A DNA stretch of 64,000 nucleotides from SCBR16-9 sp964537975 (lineage in GTDB: Bacteria > Hydrogenedentota > Hydrogenedentia > Hydrogenedentales > SCBR16-9). The position numbers and the translations under genes are program-made. The notes below the pieces were generated by a model, which was not told the origin of the DNA, searched no databases, and saw only the letters and a list, made by a program, of their open reading frames with translations. Within the stretch, counting starts at the first letter, position 1; every line of letters begins with the position of its first letter. Location of the stretch: NCBI GenBank assembly GCA_964537975.1, contig CAZIDP010000016.1, positions 13,524 through 77,523 on the forward strand. Reading direction: 5' to 3'. Of the stretch, positions 33,554-43,274 are shown one piece after another.

Positions 33554-35140
33554 TCAGCATACAGTGTTTAATGCTATATCCAGACGTTCCTGTAAATCAT
33601 CAAATTCCTCAAGTCCGATAGAAACACGGATAAGATACCGTGATATACCAATAGACTCTGCCCAATCAAGTTCCTGATAATGAGCCAACAGTGTATATGG
33701 GCAAGCCAATGAGAAGTTATTCCCCAGACTGGGGCCTTTGGAAACCCGCAATGTATCATAGAACTTCGGCGCACGCTGGTGTGCATCTTTGAACAACAAA
33801 GAGAACAAGCCCCCATACCCACCTTCGGGTTGACGTACCAATTCATACGCTCCCGGAATCCGATATTGTGGATAGTACACCTCAGCTACGTGTGGGTGCG
33901 ATTTTAAGTAAGCACAAAGTTTCGCCGCAGTCGTATTAATACGTTGCAATCTGGGGATAAAAGTACGAGAATTATACTCCAACGCGATTGCATCTTCTCC
34001 CCACAATAAATCCTGATGATTGGTATTCAGGAAATAGCCGAATACATCATGATGTGGTGACTCCGGGTTTAACACCAATGAGCCAGCCATAACATCACCA
34101 GTGCCGGAAAAATACTTAGTAAGACTGGTCACCAGTGCATCAACATAAGGCAACAAACTCAAGTTATAAAATGTGCCCGCAGTATCATCGACAATCAAGG
34201 GAACTTGATGTTTACGCAATAACGCAGATAAACGGGGTATGTGTGCTCCATCCAATAAAGGATTGCCTGGAAACTCTGTGATGACGCCTGAAACCGTCTC
34301 ATTCTCCAGCAGCACCTCCAATGCATCCAATGACATGTCATTTGGATGAGGAAAGAAATGTGCCCCGGGACCCCATACCGTTTGTATCTTGTAGACATCT
34401 ACATAGGGAAAGCCAAGTTGTACATTCTTTGCTCCCGGATGTTGCGCCTGCATCATGGCCAAAGCTTCTGTCAAAGCAGACATCCCTGATGGATACAGAT
34501 ATACTGCATCAGATTTCACACCTGTCAGTCCAGCTATACGACTGCGGATTATCTGCTTGGCTTCCAACCCAGCAACAGCATCTCCGCGTTCTTCCAATAA
34601 GGCTTGTGCGCGTCGCGAACTGACGATTTCCCCAAAATGTTGCCAAAATTGGCGAGCAGCGACAAAAGCAGCCTCTGGGAACAACACAGCATGGATACCA
34701 TTTCTGTCCAACGATATTATGCGTGGACGACATCCTGTTTTCGCTGTCAGGTACGCAGCACAACGATGGGCTGTTTCCTCCGATGGCATGGCTATCGCTG
34801 TTTCTCCTGAACGGGCAAACCGTTCACGACATGCATCAAACAAGCGCTGTGCATAGGGATGTATTACAAATCGTGGATACCCTGAGCTGAGTCTGCTCAA
34901 CACTTCAGGATTGCCTTCTTCGTACCCCACAACATGCGACCAAAGTGGTAGAGCTACCGAAGCGGCATGCGGTGTATCAGGCAAGGACTTGCCCAGGTCT
35001 TCTTCTCGCCATAGCGGTTCTCGACATAAAGCGGAAGCGATCAGGTGATCTATATTAAGTGATTCTGATTCCAATGCAGTATTAGAAGATTTTTCAGACA
35101 AAATGCGCACCAAGTATGTAGGATAAATGATAAAAAACAA
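33554..35140 (-). CDS. Cys/Met-metabolism PLP enzyme, cystathionine gamma-synthase-like
   Basis: A 528-aa fold-type I PLP enzyme, longer than the ~390 aa of common bacterial cystathionine gamma-synthases. The PLP lysine is Lys342 in TSLTKYFSGTGD, with YPSGMSAL (216-223) as the phosphate-binding region and VDDTAGTFYN at 317-326. The extra N-terminal ~130 residues (SSGYPRFVIHPYAQRL) resemble the long fungal-type cystathionine gamma-synthase. The start is uncertain: TTG at 35140, with TTG/GTG alternatives 9-10 codons later, none with a ribosome site. It likely acts in trans-sulfuration or homocysteine synthesis. It stands alone upstream of fliW with a 148-nt gap. Confidence 0.8.
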   Translation of the reverse strand: MFFIIYPTYLVRILSEKSSNTALESESLNIDHLIASALCREPLWREEDLGKSLPDTPHAASVALPLWSHVVGYEEGNPEVLSRLSSGYPRFVIHPYAQRLFDACRERFARSGETAIAMPSEETAHRCAAYLTAKTGCRPRIISLDRNGIHAVLFPEAAFVAARQFWQHFGEIVSSRRAQALLEERGDAVAGLEAKQIIRSRIAGLTGVKSDAVYLYPSGMSALTEALAMMQAQHPGAKNVQLGFPYVDVYKIQTVWGPGAHFFPHPNDMSLDALEVLLENETVSGVITEFPGNPLLDGAHIPRLSALLRKHQVPLIVDDTAGTFYNLSLLPYVDALVTSLTKYFSGTGDVMAGSLVLNPESPHHDVFGYFLNTNHQDLLWGEDAIALEYNSRTFIPRLQRINTTAAKLCAYLKSHPHVAEVYYPQYRIPGAYELVRQPEGGYGGLFSLLFKDAHQRAPKFYDTLRVSKGPSLGNNFSLACPYTLLAHYQELDWAESIGISRYLIRVSIGLEEFDDLQERLDIALNTVC

Positions 35141-35300
35141 TACAATAATTAAAAATTAACAGGATAATAGAACAAGCAGACATAAAACCCTATAGTACTT
35201 ATCAACATGCATATAATTCCACATTGAACAACATAAGAAACAGCATGATATGCCTCATTTTCTGGCTACTGGATTGACAACACACCATGAAAACGTTTAA

Positions 35301-36716
35301 TTAAGATGTTAGGGGCTGCCAGGGTGTCATTCCACCACGCTGTATATGAACCCTTAAAGCAACTGATAGCGCTCGTACAATCTCCGGTCGCTCTGCAATC
35401 AAGTTGTGCTGTTCAAGCGGGTCCTCATCCAGGTTATACAGCTCCATAGGGGAATAAGGATTATTCTGCATCAACTTCCACGCACCTCGTATCAGTGCTT
35501 CATATGATTTACCGCCATAATCAAGACCACCTTCACGACGCACAAAATATAACTCTCTTTCTGCGTCGTCCATTCCCTCACCACGCAATATCGGCATCAG
35601 ACTTACAGCATCAATATCTTCCGGCAATGGTACACCAGCCAATTCCAGAAATGTGGGGAACACATCAAAGGTCAATCCGGCATAATCACTTTGTGAACCG
35701 GGTTCAACATTTCCTGGCCACCGCAGAGCAAAGGGTACCCGTAACCCCCCGTCATAATGGCTTTGTTTGCCATCTCTCCAAGGGTGATTACTCTGTGCGT
35801 GGGGCAAGGATCCGCCATTGTCACTGGTAAACACAACCAGCGTATTTTCTTCTATCCCATTTGCCTTGAGCGATTCCAGCACACGGCCAATAGCATGGTC
35901 CAGATGTTCTACAAAGGCTACATTTAATGCCCGTTTTTCCTCCATCTGAGGAGCACGTTTTTTGACCTTGTCATACCAGTCATCAGGCGGTTCAATGGGG
36001 AAATGTGGCGCATTGTATGCCAGATACAAAAAGAATGGTGTTTCAGGTAAAATGGCGCGGTCTGCAATATAATCACATGCCCAATCGGTAAAAAGATCGG
36101 TCGCATGGCCTTCCACTTCGATTACATCTTTATTCTTCCGCATATAATTTATATCATGGCGACGGTGGTCCCAGTAACTGTCCATCATGTCACCCAAAAA
36201 ACCATGAAAGAAGTCAAAGCCACGCTCATTCGGTGTGTTGGGAGATTCGAGTCCCAAGTGCCATTTACCTACAATGGCGGTATGATACCCGGCTGCACGT
36301 AAGCGGTCGGCCAGGGTTGGCACACCAGGATCAAAATAACCCCAGGAATTTTCCGGGTGGGTACGAATCACCCCAGGCACTCCCACTCTGTCGGCATACT
36401 TACCGGTCAAAATGGCTGCACGCGTCGGAGAACAAACCGTACAGTTGGCACGCATCCGGGTAAATAACATCCCTTCCCGTGCTATCTGATCAATATACGG
36501 TGTTTTTACATCAGAGTCACCATAACACGAGACGTCACCATATCCTTGATCATCTGTCAGTATGAGTATTACATTCGGACGTGGTGCATCCGGATTTAAA
36601 CTAGACAACAGAGAGCGATGCGCAATTGAAGATTTCTGCTGCCCTCCGTACGTGCTTGATGCCCCCAAAAACAATGCACTGATTACACTGGACCCAAGAA
36701 ATTCTCGTCGCATCAT
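35301..36716 (-). CDS. Exported sulfatase (formylglycine-dependent)
   Basis: A 471-aa arylsulfatase-type enzyme that removes sulfate esters, probably from polysaccharide. CSPTR (95-99) is the site where Cys95 becomes formylglycine, and LILTDDQGYGD (51-61) gives the first metal ligands. The N-terminus MMRREFLGSSV followed by a hydrophobic stretch is a twin-arginine-type signal. The ATG at 36716 is chosen because GGAGG lies 7 nt before it; the frame extends to 36785 but would overlap the aldolase gene. No anaerobic or aerobic sulfatase-maturing enzyme is seen nearby. Confidence 0.9.
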   Translation of the reverse strand: MMRREFLGSSVISALFLGASSTYGGQQKSSIAHRSLLSSLNPDAPRPNVILILTDDQGYGDVSCYGDSDVKTPYIDQIAREGMLFTRMRANCTVCSPTRAAILTGKYADRVGVPGVIRTHPENSWGYFDPGVPTLADRLRAAGYHTAIVGKWHLGLESPNTPNERGFDFFHGFLGDMMDSYWDHRRHDINYMRKNKDVIEVEGHATDLFTDWACDYIADRAILPETPFFLYLAYNAPHFPIEPPDDWYDKVKKRAPQMEEKRALNVAFVEHLDHAIGRVLESLKANGIEENTLVVFTSDNGGSLPHAQSNHPWRDGKQSHYDGGLRVPFALRWPGNVEPGSQSDYAGLTFDVFPTFLELAGVPLPEDIDAVSLMPILRGEGMDDAERELYFVRREGGLDYGGKSYEALIRGAWKLMQNNPYSPMELYNLDEDPLEQHNLIAERPEIVRALSVALRVHIQRGGMTPWQPLTS

Positions 36717-36768
36717 ATCGCGCCCTCCAGGAGCCTGCTGATCCATCAATAAATAGGCATGCTCCGTT

Positions 36769-37434
36769 TTATTTATCAAATCCAAACATGGGACTACTTA
36801 CCCCATATTCAGTTCTTGCCTGAATCACCTTAGCCAATTGTATGTCATTCAACGGTGCCACTTTGCCCAGAGAGTAAGCCAGATACAATATCTTGGCAGC
36901 ATGCTCAAGCTTCTCCATTTTCATAAATGCCTCTGTCAAAGATTTACCAACAGTTAAAGCGCCATGTCGGTCCAGAAGCAAGCCATCACAACGTCGTATG
37001 AGGGGGCGAATTGCTTCGGCACCTTCCTTCGAACTGGGAGTCGAATAAGGTGCTGTAGGAATACCTCCAAATAACGCTACTGTCTCCGGCAAAACGGGGG
37101 TTTCTAATGAGATACCCGCCAAGGTCAGGGCGATTCCATAAGTTGGGTGGGCATGAATTACGGCATCAACATCGGGACGTTCTTCATAAGCAGCCAAGTG
37201 CGTAAAAAACTCAGAAGTCACTTTTTTATCACCACTGACCCGTTCACCATTGCTGTCCGCGATAATAAGATCATCAGGTAGCATTTCCGCTTTAGAAACA
37301 CCGCTTGGTGTACAAAGGAAACGGTCCGGCCCCAATCTGACACTTAAATTACCATCGGTCGCCATAACCATTTCTAAAGCATATAGACGCTGCCCCAGGG
37401 TACATATTAATTCACGCAATGCTGACTCGTTCAA
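36769..37434 (-). CDS. Class II aldolase/adducin-family protein
   Basis: A 221-aa zinc aldolase of the L-fuculose-phosphate aldolase / L-ribulose-phosphate epimerase family. Zinc ligands are His94 and His96 in HAHP and a third His in RHGAL near 155; the catalytic acidic residue is Glu75 in SE. The TTG start is supported by GAGGT just upstream. It lies between ilvE and the sulfatase. A role in deoxysugar-phosphate (fuculose or rhamnulose) cleavage fits the glycan context, but this family also includes unrelated enzymes. Confidence 0.85.
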   Translation of the reverse strand: MNESALRELICTLGQRLYALEMVMATDGNLSVRLGPDRFLCTPSGVSKAEMLPDDLIIADSNGERVSGDKKVTSEFFTHLAAYEERPDVDAVIHAHPTYGIALTLAGISLETPVLPETVALFGGIPTAPYSTPSSKEGAEAIRPLIRRCDGLLLDRHGALTVGKSLTEAFMKMEKLEHAAKILYLAYSLGKVAPLNDIQLAKVIQARTEYGVSSPMFGFDK

Positions 37435-37523
37435 TAAAACACCTCTATGAAGTCGAAACCGTTAACACCTATAAAAAACTTTTATCAGATAACAAGTCGA
37501 AAATATGATTCAAATTGGCAATA

Positions 37524-38453
37524 TTAATAGACAGGTGTACACCAGCTACGGTACTGATTCTCTTTTCCTCGTACCACATCAAAGTATAACTCCTGAAGCT
37601 GGCGCGTCAATGCTCCCGGTTCGCCATTGCCTATTATACGCCTGTCAACCGAGCGAACAGGTGCAACCTGGGCACCTGTACCACAGAAAAACAGCTCATC
37701 ACACACATAAAGTTCTGTACGTGCAATTGGGCGTTCCACCACTTCAAGACTGAGATTTTCTTTGGCCAATTCCATGATGGTATTGCGTGTAATCCCGATG
37801 AGTATATCAGAGGAAGGTGGCGGCGTGATTAGTTTGTCGTTCATCACCATAAAAATATTCATGGCGCTTCCTTCTGAAACCGTACCGTCTTCACGTAATA
37901 ATATGGCTTCATGAAAACCAGCCTGTTTTGCTTCAGTCGCCGCAAGGGATGAATTGATGTAGCTTCCGGTTGTTTTTGCCCGACTGGGAATCGCGTTGTC
38001 AGATAGTCGCCGCCAGGAAGAAACCGCAACATCCAACCCGCTTTCAATATCTACATAAAGCCCCAACTTGATAACATAACAGCACAAACTGCTTTTGACA
38101 TTGCGTACTGTCGGCCCAAGAGAACATTCGTTCTTGAAGCAGATGGGACGAATATACACACCTTCCTTGAATTTGCTTCGACGCGCAACTTCAATGCAGA
38201 TATCTACAATTTGCTCTTGCGTTTCCTGAATATCCATACACAAAATATCAAAATTGCGGACAAAACGATCTACATGTTCATGTAAGCGAAAAATAAAAAT
38301 ATTGTCTTCTTCTGGCGAATAATACCCACGAATTCCTTCAAATAACCCAGTACCATAATTGAAGCCATGCGTCATAATACTTATTTTTGCATCTTCTATG
38401 GGGATATATTCTCCCTCAAAATATGCTGTCTGTCCAGGCACCATTGTCGCCAT
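37524..38453 (-). CDS. ilvE: Branched-chain amino acid aminotransferase
   Basis: A 309-aa fold-type IV PLP aminotransferase catalysing the last step of leucine, isoleucine and valine synthesis and the first of their breakdown. Features: THGFNYGTGLFEGIRGY (28-44), the PLP lysine Lys160 in SRAKTTGSYINS, and EGSAMNIF. These match IlvE better than D-amino acid aminotransferase or aminodeoxychorismate lyase. It sits between sugar-related genes, so it may simply be a housekeeping insertion in the cluster. Confidence 0.92.
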   Translation of the reverse strand: MATMVPGQTAYFEGEYIPIEDAKISIMTHGFNYGTGLFEGIRGYYSPEEDNIFIFRLHEHVDRFVRNFDILCMDIQETQEQIVDICIEVARRSKFKEGVYIRPICFKNECSLGPTVRNVKSSLCCYVIKLGLYVDIESGLDVAVSSWRRLSDNAIPSRAKTTGSYINSSLAATEAKQAGFHEAILLREDGTVSEGSAMNIFMVMNDKLITPPPSSDILIGITRNTIMELAKENLSLEVVERPIARTELYVCDELFFCGTGAQVAPVRSVDRRIIGNGEPGALTRQLQELYFDVVRGKENQYRSWCTPVY

Positions 38454-38696
38454 AAGAATTTACCTCTCTATCTATCGATTGGATTAAATTAAAAAATTTG
38501 ATGTGTAACCTTTGAAAGCGGGCACGCAAGCATATAAATTTTGATCACCCACTTTAAATGCCCATTTATATACTCTCTATCGAATGCATACCATCTGATA
38601 AATGATCTCGACAAGTTATGGGGTTTATCAGGTAAAGTATTGCCGTTTTTCGGCGATTGATGCAAGCAATATCGATTATATGCCTCAGAAACCCGC

Positions 38697-39677
38697 TCAG
38701 GCAACACTCCGGTTACGTAAACGGTCCAGAGCAACAGCTGCAACTATGATGATACCAATGACAATATTTTGCACATAATTTGGAATGCCCATATGCATGC
38801 ATCCATTGCGCAATACAGCCATGATTAATGCACCTATGACAGAGCCCAGAGCGCTCCCCTGCCCGCCACGAAGTGAACCTCCACCAATGACTACAGCCGC
38901 AATAATGTCCAACTCCATCCCTACCGCCGAGGTTGGGTCGCCTAATCCCAGATTGGCATATTGCATGATGGCGGCAACCCCAGTAAATGCACCACAAATG
39001 GTATATACACAAACTCGATGCAAGCTGACACGTATGCCACACAACTTGGCCGTGGCTTCGTTAGAGCCAATGGCAAAAACGTAACGCCCTAACAAAGTGT
39101 AGCGAAGTATAATAAACAATAGCACCATGAGTATGAGCATTATCCATACACCAGGCGCCACAGAATACCAACTCCCGATACTTGGTTCTACAACCATGAG
39201 TCCACCCAACCAATTATTTCGGGTATTGACCATGGATTGGCTTGCCAAGCCCAACGCGGTACCGCGCGCTATCTGCATCATACCAAGTGTTACAATAAAC
39301 GGAACAATTCCCAGGGCAGATATAATAATGCCATTGATAAAACCACAAAGAGAACAGGCCAGAATCCCCCCCAGGGCTGCAATGAAAGGCAACATCCAGC
39401 CAATTTCATCTCCAGAAAAATGACGCAGAATCAAGGCGGTGACTACCGTACCCAAAGCTATCTGGGAACCGACACTCAAATCAATGCCAGCACTGATGAT
39501 CACCAACGTCATTCCCAAAGCGCCTATGCCGATGATAACCGCCTGAGTAAGAAACGTTTTTGTATTATAAAGAGAACTGAACTTGTCTCCCGCCACAAAG
39601 AAAAAGATCAGATAAACAAAAATCAATCCCAAAAAAGGCGCGAAAATTCGAAATGTACGTTGAAGTTGACTATTCAT
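38697..39677 (-). CDS. Sugar ABC transporter permease, RbsC type
   Basis: A 326-aa polytopic permease of the ribose/xylose/AraH family. Motifs: SAGIDLSVGSQIALGTVVTA (62-81), GTALGLASQSMVN and AVVIGGGSLRGGQGSALGSVIGA near the C-terminus. It forms the membrane channel of the importer together with the ATPase and the lipoprotein encoded upstream. It is the last gene of the three-gene transporter operon. The substrate is a monosaccharide by family; which one is not visible. Confidence 0.92.
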   Translation of the reverse strand: MNSQLQRTFRIFAPFLGLIFVYLIFFFVAGDKFSSLYNTKTFLTQAVIIGIGALGMTLVIISAGIDLSVGSQIALGTVVTALILRHFSGDEIGWMLPFIAALGGILACSLCGFINGIIISALGIVPFIVTLGMMQIARGTALGLASQSMVNTRNNWLGGLMVVEPSIGSWYSVAPGVWIMLILMVLLFIILRYTLLGRYVFAIGSNEATAKLCGIRVSLHRVCVYTICGAFTGVAAIMQYANLGLGDPTSAVGMELDIIAAVVIGGGSLRGGQGSALGSVIGALIMAVLRNGCMHMGIPNYVQNIVIGIIIVAAVALDRLRNRSVA

Positions 39678-39725
39678 GGATATCTACCAATATCGCCCGG
39701 ACAATACACGTCCAGTGGATTAAAT

Positions 39726-41306
39726 TTATAAATCATTTTTTATTAAATCATCTTTCAGAGCAGTGAGTCCTGAGGTAGCCACTTGCATGATACTATCCTC
39801 ATTCCATTCCTCAACAGGACGTACAGCACTCATCACACCACGGTGCATGACAGCCAGGGTATCGCTTACGCCCAGAAGTTCAGGCAAGTAAGAAGAAACA
39901 AATATGATGCCTTTTCCCGATGCCGCCAATTCCCCGATCAGGCGATAGATTTCAACCTTGCTTCCTACATCAACTCCCCTGGTTGGCTCATCCAGCAACA
40001 ACACTTCAGCATCTTGCTCCAACATGCGGGCCAATGCTACTTTCTGCTGATTACCCCCAGATAAATCCGCGACCTGTTGACAGGCATCCCGGCATCGTAT
40101 GTTCATCAAAGCAGTCCAATGAGCGGCTCTACTTGATTCCCGGCGCAGTTTTAAAGGGCCAAATCCATGCCAAAATGCGAATCGCTTTAAAGAAGACAGG
40201 GTAATATTATGCGTTATGGGTAAATCCGTGGACAAGCCTTCTTCTTTGCGGTTTTCACTCAATAAGTCAATACCCATGTCCAGAGCCAGTCTTGGTTGCA
40301 TATGCTTTAACGCTAATTTCTTCCTGCCAACATACATCACACCACTACGCACAGGATGCAATCCAAACAAGCCGCGTAACACCTCAGAGCGACCAGAACC
40401 AACCAGACCTGCTACCCCCAGTATCTCTCCACGATGCAATGAAAATCCTACCTCCTGTGGCATCGTGTCACCACACAAACCTTCTACTTTCAGAAACTGC
40501 TCAGACTGAATATGAGGTATTTTGGGAAACATTTCATCGAGGCTTCTTCCGACCATCAGACGGATAATTTCGATAACTGATGTATCGGCAATATTTCCGG
40601 TCTGCACCGTTTTCCCATCTCGCAATACCGTAAAACGGTCTGCAACCTCAAAGACTTCTTCCAGAAAATGGCTGATATATACAAATGAAATGCCACGTTC
40701 ACGCAATTTTCTGATAACAGAAAATAAGATGCGGGCATCAGCTGCAGAAAGCGAACTGGTCGGTTCATCCATGATGATAATACGTGCCTCACGCAACAGC
40801 GCACGTGCAATTTCAATTACCTGTTGTATTCCAACAGAAAGAACAGCGACCGGTGCATTCAAAGGCAAATCCGCGTGACCCAGCAGGGCCAGCACATCAC
40901 GAATTCGATTACGTTCACTTCTAATGAATCCCAACTTGTGCGGTTCCCGGCCAAGCATCAGGTTCTCTTCCACAGTCAGATGTTCAGCCAGCATCAACTC
41001 CTGATAAATCATGGCAATGCCCGATGCCATACCGGATGCTGGAGAATCTATATGGTGTAACGCACCATCAATATACACATTTCCGGTATCTGCTTTGTGC
41101 GCACCGCTCAGCACTTTCATAAGCGTGCTTTTGCCCGCCCCATTCTCACCAATAAGCGCATGTACCTCACCTCGGCAGACCGTCAGGTTGACATTGTCCA
41201 GGGCACGGGTTGCGCCAAAGCTTTTCGATACTCCCTGAAGCTCAAGGAGAGGTTTGTCAGAACTGGCAAGAGGAGACATATGATTTGTCTGATTTTCGAT
41301 CAGCAC
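39726..41306 (-). CDS. Sugar ABC transporter ATP-binding protein, RbsA type
   Basis: A 526-aa protein with two ABC domains in tandem. The first has GENGAGKST (53-61) and a degenerate signature LSVGIQQVIEIARAL. The second has the family's altered Walker A GLVGSGRSEVLRG and LSGGNQQKVALARML. The GTG start abuts the stop of the upstream binding-protein gene (41307). An in-frame ATG at 41279 is the alternative start; both lack a clear ribosome site, so coupled translation is likely. Confidence 0.92.
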   Translation of the reverse strand: MLIENQTNHMSPLASSDKPLLELQGVSKSFGATRALDNVNLTVCRGEVHALIGENGAGKSTLMKVLSGAHKADTGNVYIDGALHHIDSPASGMASGIAMIYQELMLAEHLTVEENLMLGREPHKLGFIRSERNRIRDVLALLGHADLPLNAPVAVLSVGIQQVIEIARALLREARIIIMDEPTSSLSAADARILFSVIRKLRERGISFVYISHFLEEVFEVADRFTVLRDGKTVQTGNIADTSVIEIIRLMVGRSLDEMFPKIPHIQSEQFLKVEGLCGDTMPQEVGFSLHRGEILGVAGLVGSGRSEVLRGLFGLHPVRSGVMYVGRKKLALKHMQPRLALDMGIDLLSENRKEEGLSTDLPITHNITLSSLKRFAFWHGFGPLKLRRESSRAAHWTALMNIRCRDACQQVADLSGGNQQKVALARMLEQDAEVLLLDEPTRGVDVGSKVEIYRLIGELAASGKGIIFVSSYLPELLGVSDTLAVMHRGVMSAVRPVEEWNEDSIMQVATSGLTALKDDLIKNDL

Positions 41307-42314
41307 TTATTCAACGCCCAGTGCAGCCAAGTCCGGGTAAATAAGTGCCTGTATATCTGGATCATGCAGGTTTTCCGCAGTGATCATAGCCAGACGGGTG
41401 GCAATACGCTTCTCTACAGAAGTACCTTGTATCACATCCAGAGCGGTGCGTACCCCCTGATAACCAATGTTGAAAGGGTCTTGTGATACAAGACCATGTA
41501 CCGTACCTGCCTCAATCCCTTCCAGCAAGGTTTCACTGGTGTCAAAACCGACAAACAACACTTCTCTGGCTCGCCCAGATGCCTGAAGGGCACGCATCAT
41601 ACCAAAGGCAACCGGTTCACATGGACAGAACACCCCTTCAATTTGATTACCATAGCGGTTTAATAAATTCTGAGATGCCTGAAAGGCAGATTCCTGTGTT
41701 ACACCCGCATATTGATTTGATGATAACAACACGATCTCTGGAAAGGAAGTCTCAAGTTCTTCCAGGAACCCAGCTTCACGCTCGGCCGTACTGGCGCTTC
41801 CCTCGCTATAGCGCAACAAAACGACATTGCCCTCTCCCCCCATCAATTCCCCAAGACGTCGTGCCGCCATACGCCCACCTTCATGGTTATCGGTGGCAAC
41901 AAAGCTGCGGTAAACATCCGTTTGAAGGCCGCTGTCAATAATAACTACCGGAATACCACGTTGTTCTGCCAACTCGACAGGTCGTACCAACGCCGTATCA
42001 TCCAGTGGTGCCAGCACAATGGCATCTACACCCCGTGCGACAAAGTTCTGCACAACATCAATTTGATGGCGGCGATCATCTTCACGCTCACCACTCATCC
42101 AGATGATGTCCACATCCAGCGTTTCAGCAGCATGCAAAGCACCTGCGTGTACCGTTCGCCAGAAATCGTGTGTGGTTCCCTTTGGTATTACCGCAATCTG
42201 CGGGCGATCCGACTTTGAAGCGCCTTCACCACGCAGTTGGTCTTCTCCCCCACAACCGGCAAGACACATGACGATTACTAAGCCCAAAGTCAGTGACGAT
42301 ACAATATTCCGCAT
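41307..42314 (-). CDS. Sugar-binding lipoprotein, RbsB type
   Basis: A 335-aa periplasmic binding protein of the Peripla_BP_4 / LacI-like fold that captures sugar for the adjacent ABC importer. A lipobox CLAGC (Cys21) follows the signal. AGGAGG lies 7 nt before the ATG at 42314, so the longer frame to 42380 is rejected. Features: IAVIPKGTTHDFWRTVHAGA and DAIVLAPLDDTALVRPVE, typical of sugar-binding proteins. It is the first gene of the transporter operon. Confidence 0.93.
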   Translation of the reverse strand: MRNIVSSLTLGLVIVMCLAGCGGEDQLRGEGASKSDRPQIAVIPKGTTHDFWRTVHAGALHAAETLDVDIIWMSGEREDDRRHQIDVVQNFVARGVDAIVLAPLDDTALVRPVELAEQRGIPVVIIDSGLQTDVYRSFVATDNHEGGRMAARRLGELMGGEGNVVLLRYSEGSASTAEREAGFLEELETSFPEIVLLSSNQYAGVTQESAFQASQNLLNRYGNQIEGVFCPCEPVAFGMMRALQASGRAREVLFVGFDTSETLLEGIEAGTVHGLVSQDPFNIGYQGVRTALDVIQGTSVEKRIATRLAMITAENLHDPDIQALIYPDLAALGVE

Positions 42315-42527
42315 GATGCTTCCTCCTGAAAAGCAAAACATAAGCCCCATTAGTCTGTCTGGATATTTAGACAGGCACACAATTCAGACGCTCATGTTAA
42401 CGCATGCGGCAAAGCAATTGCATCATGCTTGCCTGTTACACGATACACACAATCAAAGGATAACAAACAGGTGAATATTCCGATACGGTTTTTCGAGTAA
42501 TCTTCCAGTGTTCGATCACCGGATTAT

Positions 42528-43028
42528 TTAACTTTCGTGGTCCGGTACATACGGTTCAACAATTACACGATTTGAAGAAACACGCCAGCGACTTTTGTAG
42601 GCATCCTCATAGTATATGTCGTTCAGACGATGAATCAGTTCCAAACTGTCCGCAATGTCAGCTTCTACAAGGTCCCGCATGGAAACCAGTCCCTTGTATA
42701 CCCCGCCATTTCCCAACACCAACAAATGACGAACACCATTCTGATGCATCATGGCCTTGGCCTTGTGAATTTCATCATCCATATTGATGTTGATCATGCT
42801 GGTGCTCATTACATCGCGTACCAAGACTTTATTTGGGTCAAGACTGTTATTCACCACCCGGTGTAGTAAATCACGTTCCGTAAAAATACCTACAACATCA
42901 TCGTTATCTTTAACCGCCACAGCGCCTGTATTTCGCTCACAAAGGTAATGTACCACCTGCTGTACGGTGTCATCCGCGCTCACCCAGTACGTATCCCGTG
43001 TTTGTATCACATCTGCCAAAGTTTTCAT
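42528..43028 (-). CDS. Tandem CBS-domain protein
   Basis: A 166-aa protein with two CBS motifs (residues ~7-60 and ~70-125) that probably bind adenine nucleotides as an energy sensor. Typical stretches are VSADDTVQQVVHYLCERNTGAV, split by NDDVVGIFTERDLLHRVV, and VRDVMSTSMININMDDEI. The ATG at 43028 has GGAGGA 7 nt upstream; the TTG at 43043 is rejected because it overlaps that ribosome site. No enzyme domain is fused, and no partner gene is evident. Confidence 0.88.
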   Translation of the reverse strand: MKTLADVIQTRDTYWVSADDTVQQVVHYLCERNTGAVAVKDNDDVVGIFTERDLLHRVVNNSLDPNKVLVRDVMSTSMININMDDEIHKAKAMMHQNGVRHLLVLGNGGVYKGLVSMRDLVEADIADSLELIHRLNDIYYEDAYKSRWRVSSNRVIVEPYVPDHES

Positions 43029-43274
43029 GGCAAATTCCTCCAATTGTTATGGATAAACTCTGCTACAAATAATAAAAGCAGCATTCTATGCATAGTTTAT
43101 CATAAATATAAACAAATATGAGATTTGGAAAATTCGCTGTGGTAAATTCCAGACTTAGGCAAGAAATAGTTTTTAAAACGAACTGGGATTGCAAAGCTTG
43201 ACAGCCAAATATTCTGTACGCCGCACAAGCGCACACGACTGCATTATGTGCAGCCATTTACATGGATGTAAACA

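Noticed and set aside
38489..38743. 84-aa frame on the minus strand downstream of the RbsC-type permease
   Set aside because: It starts inside the permease gene and its sequence resembles no family; no ribosome site.
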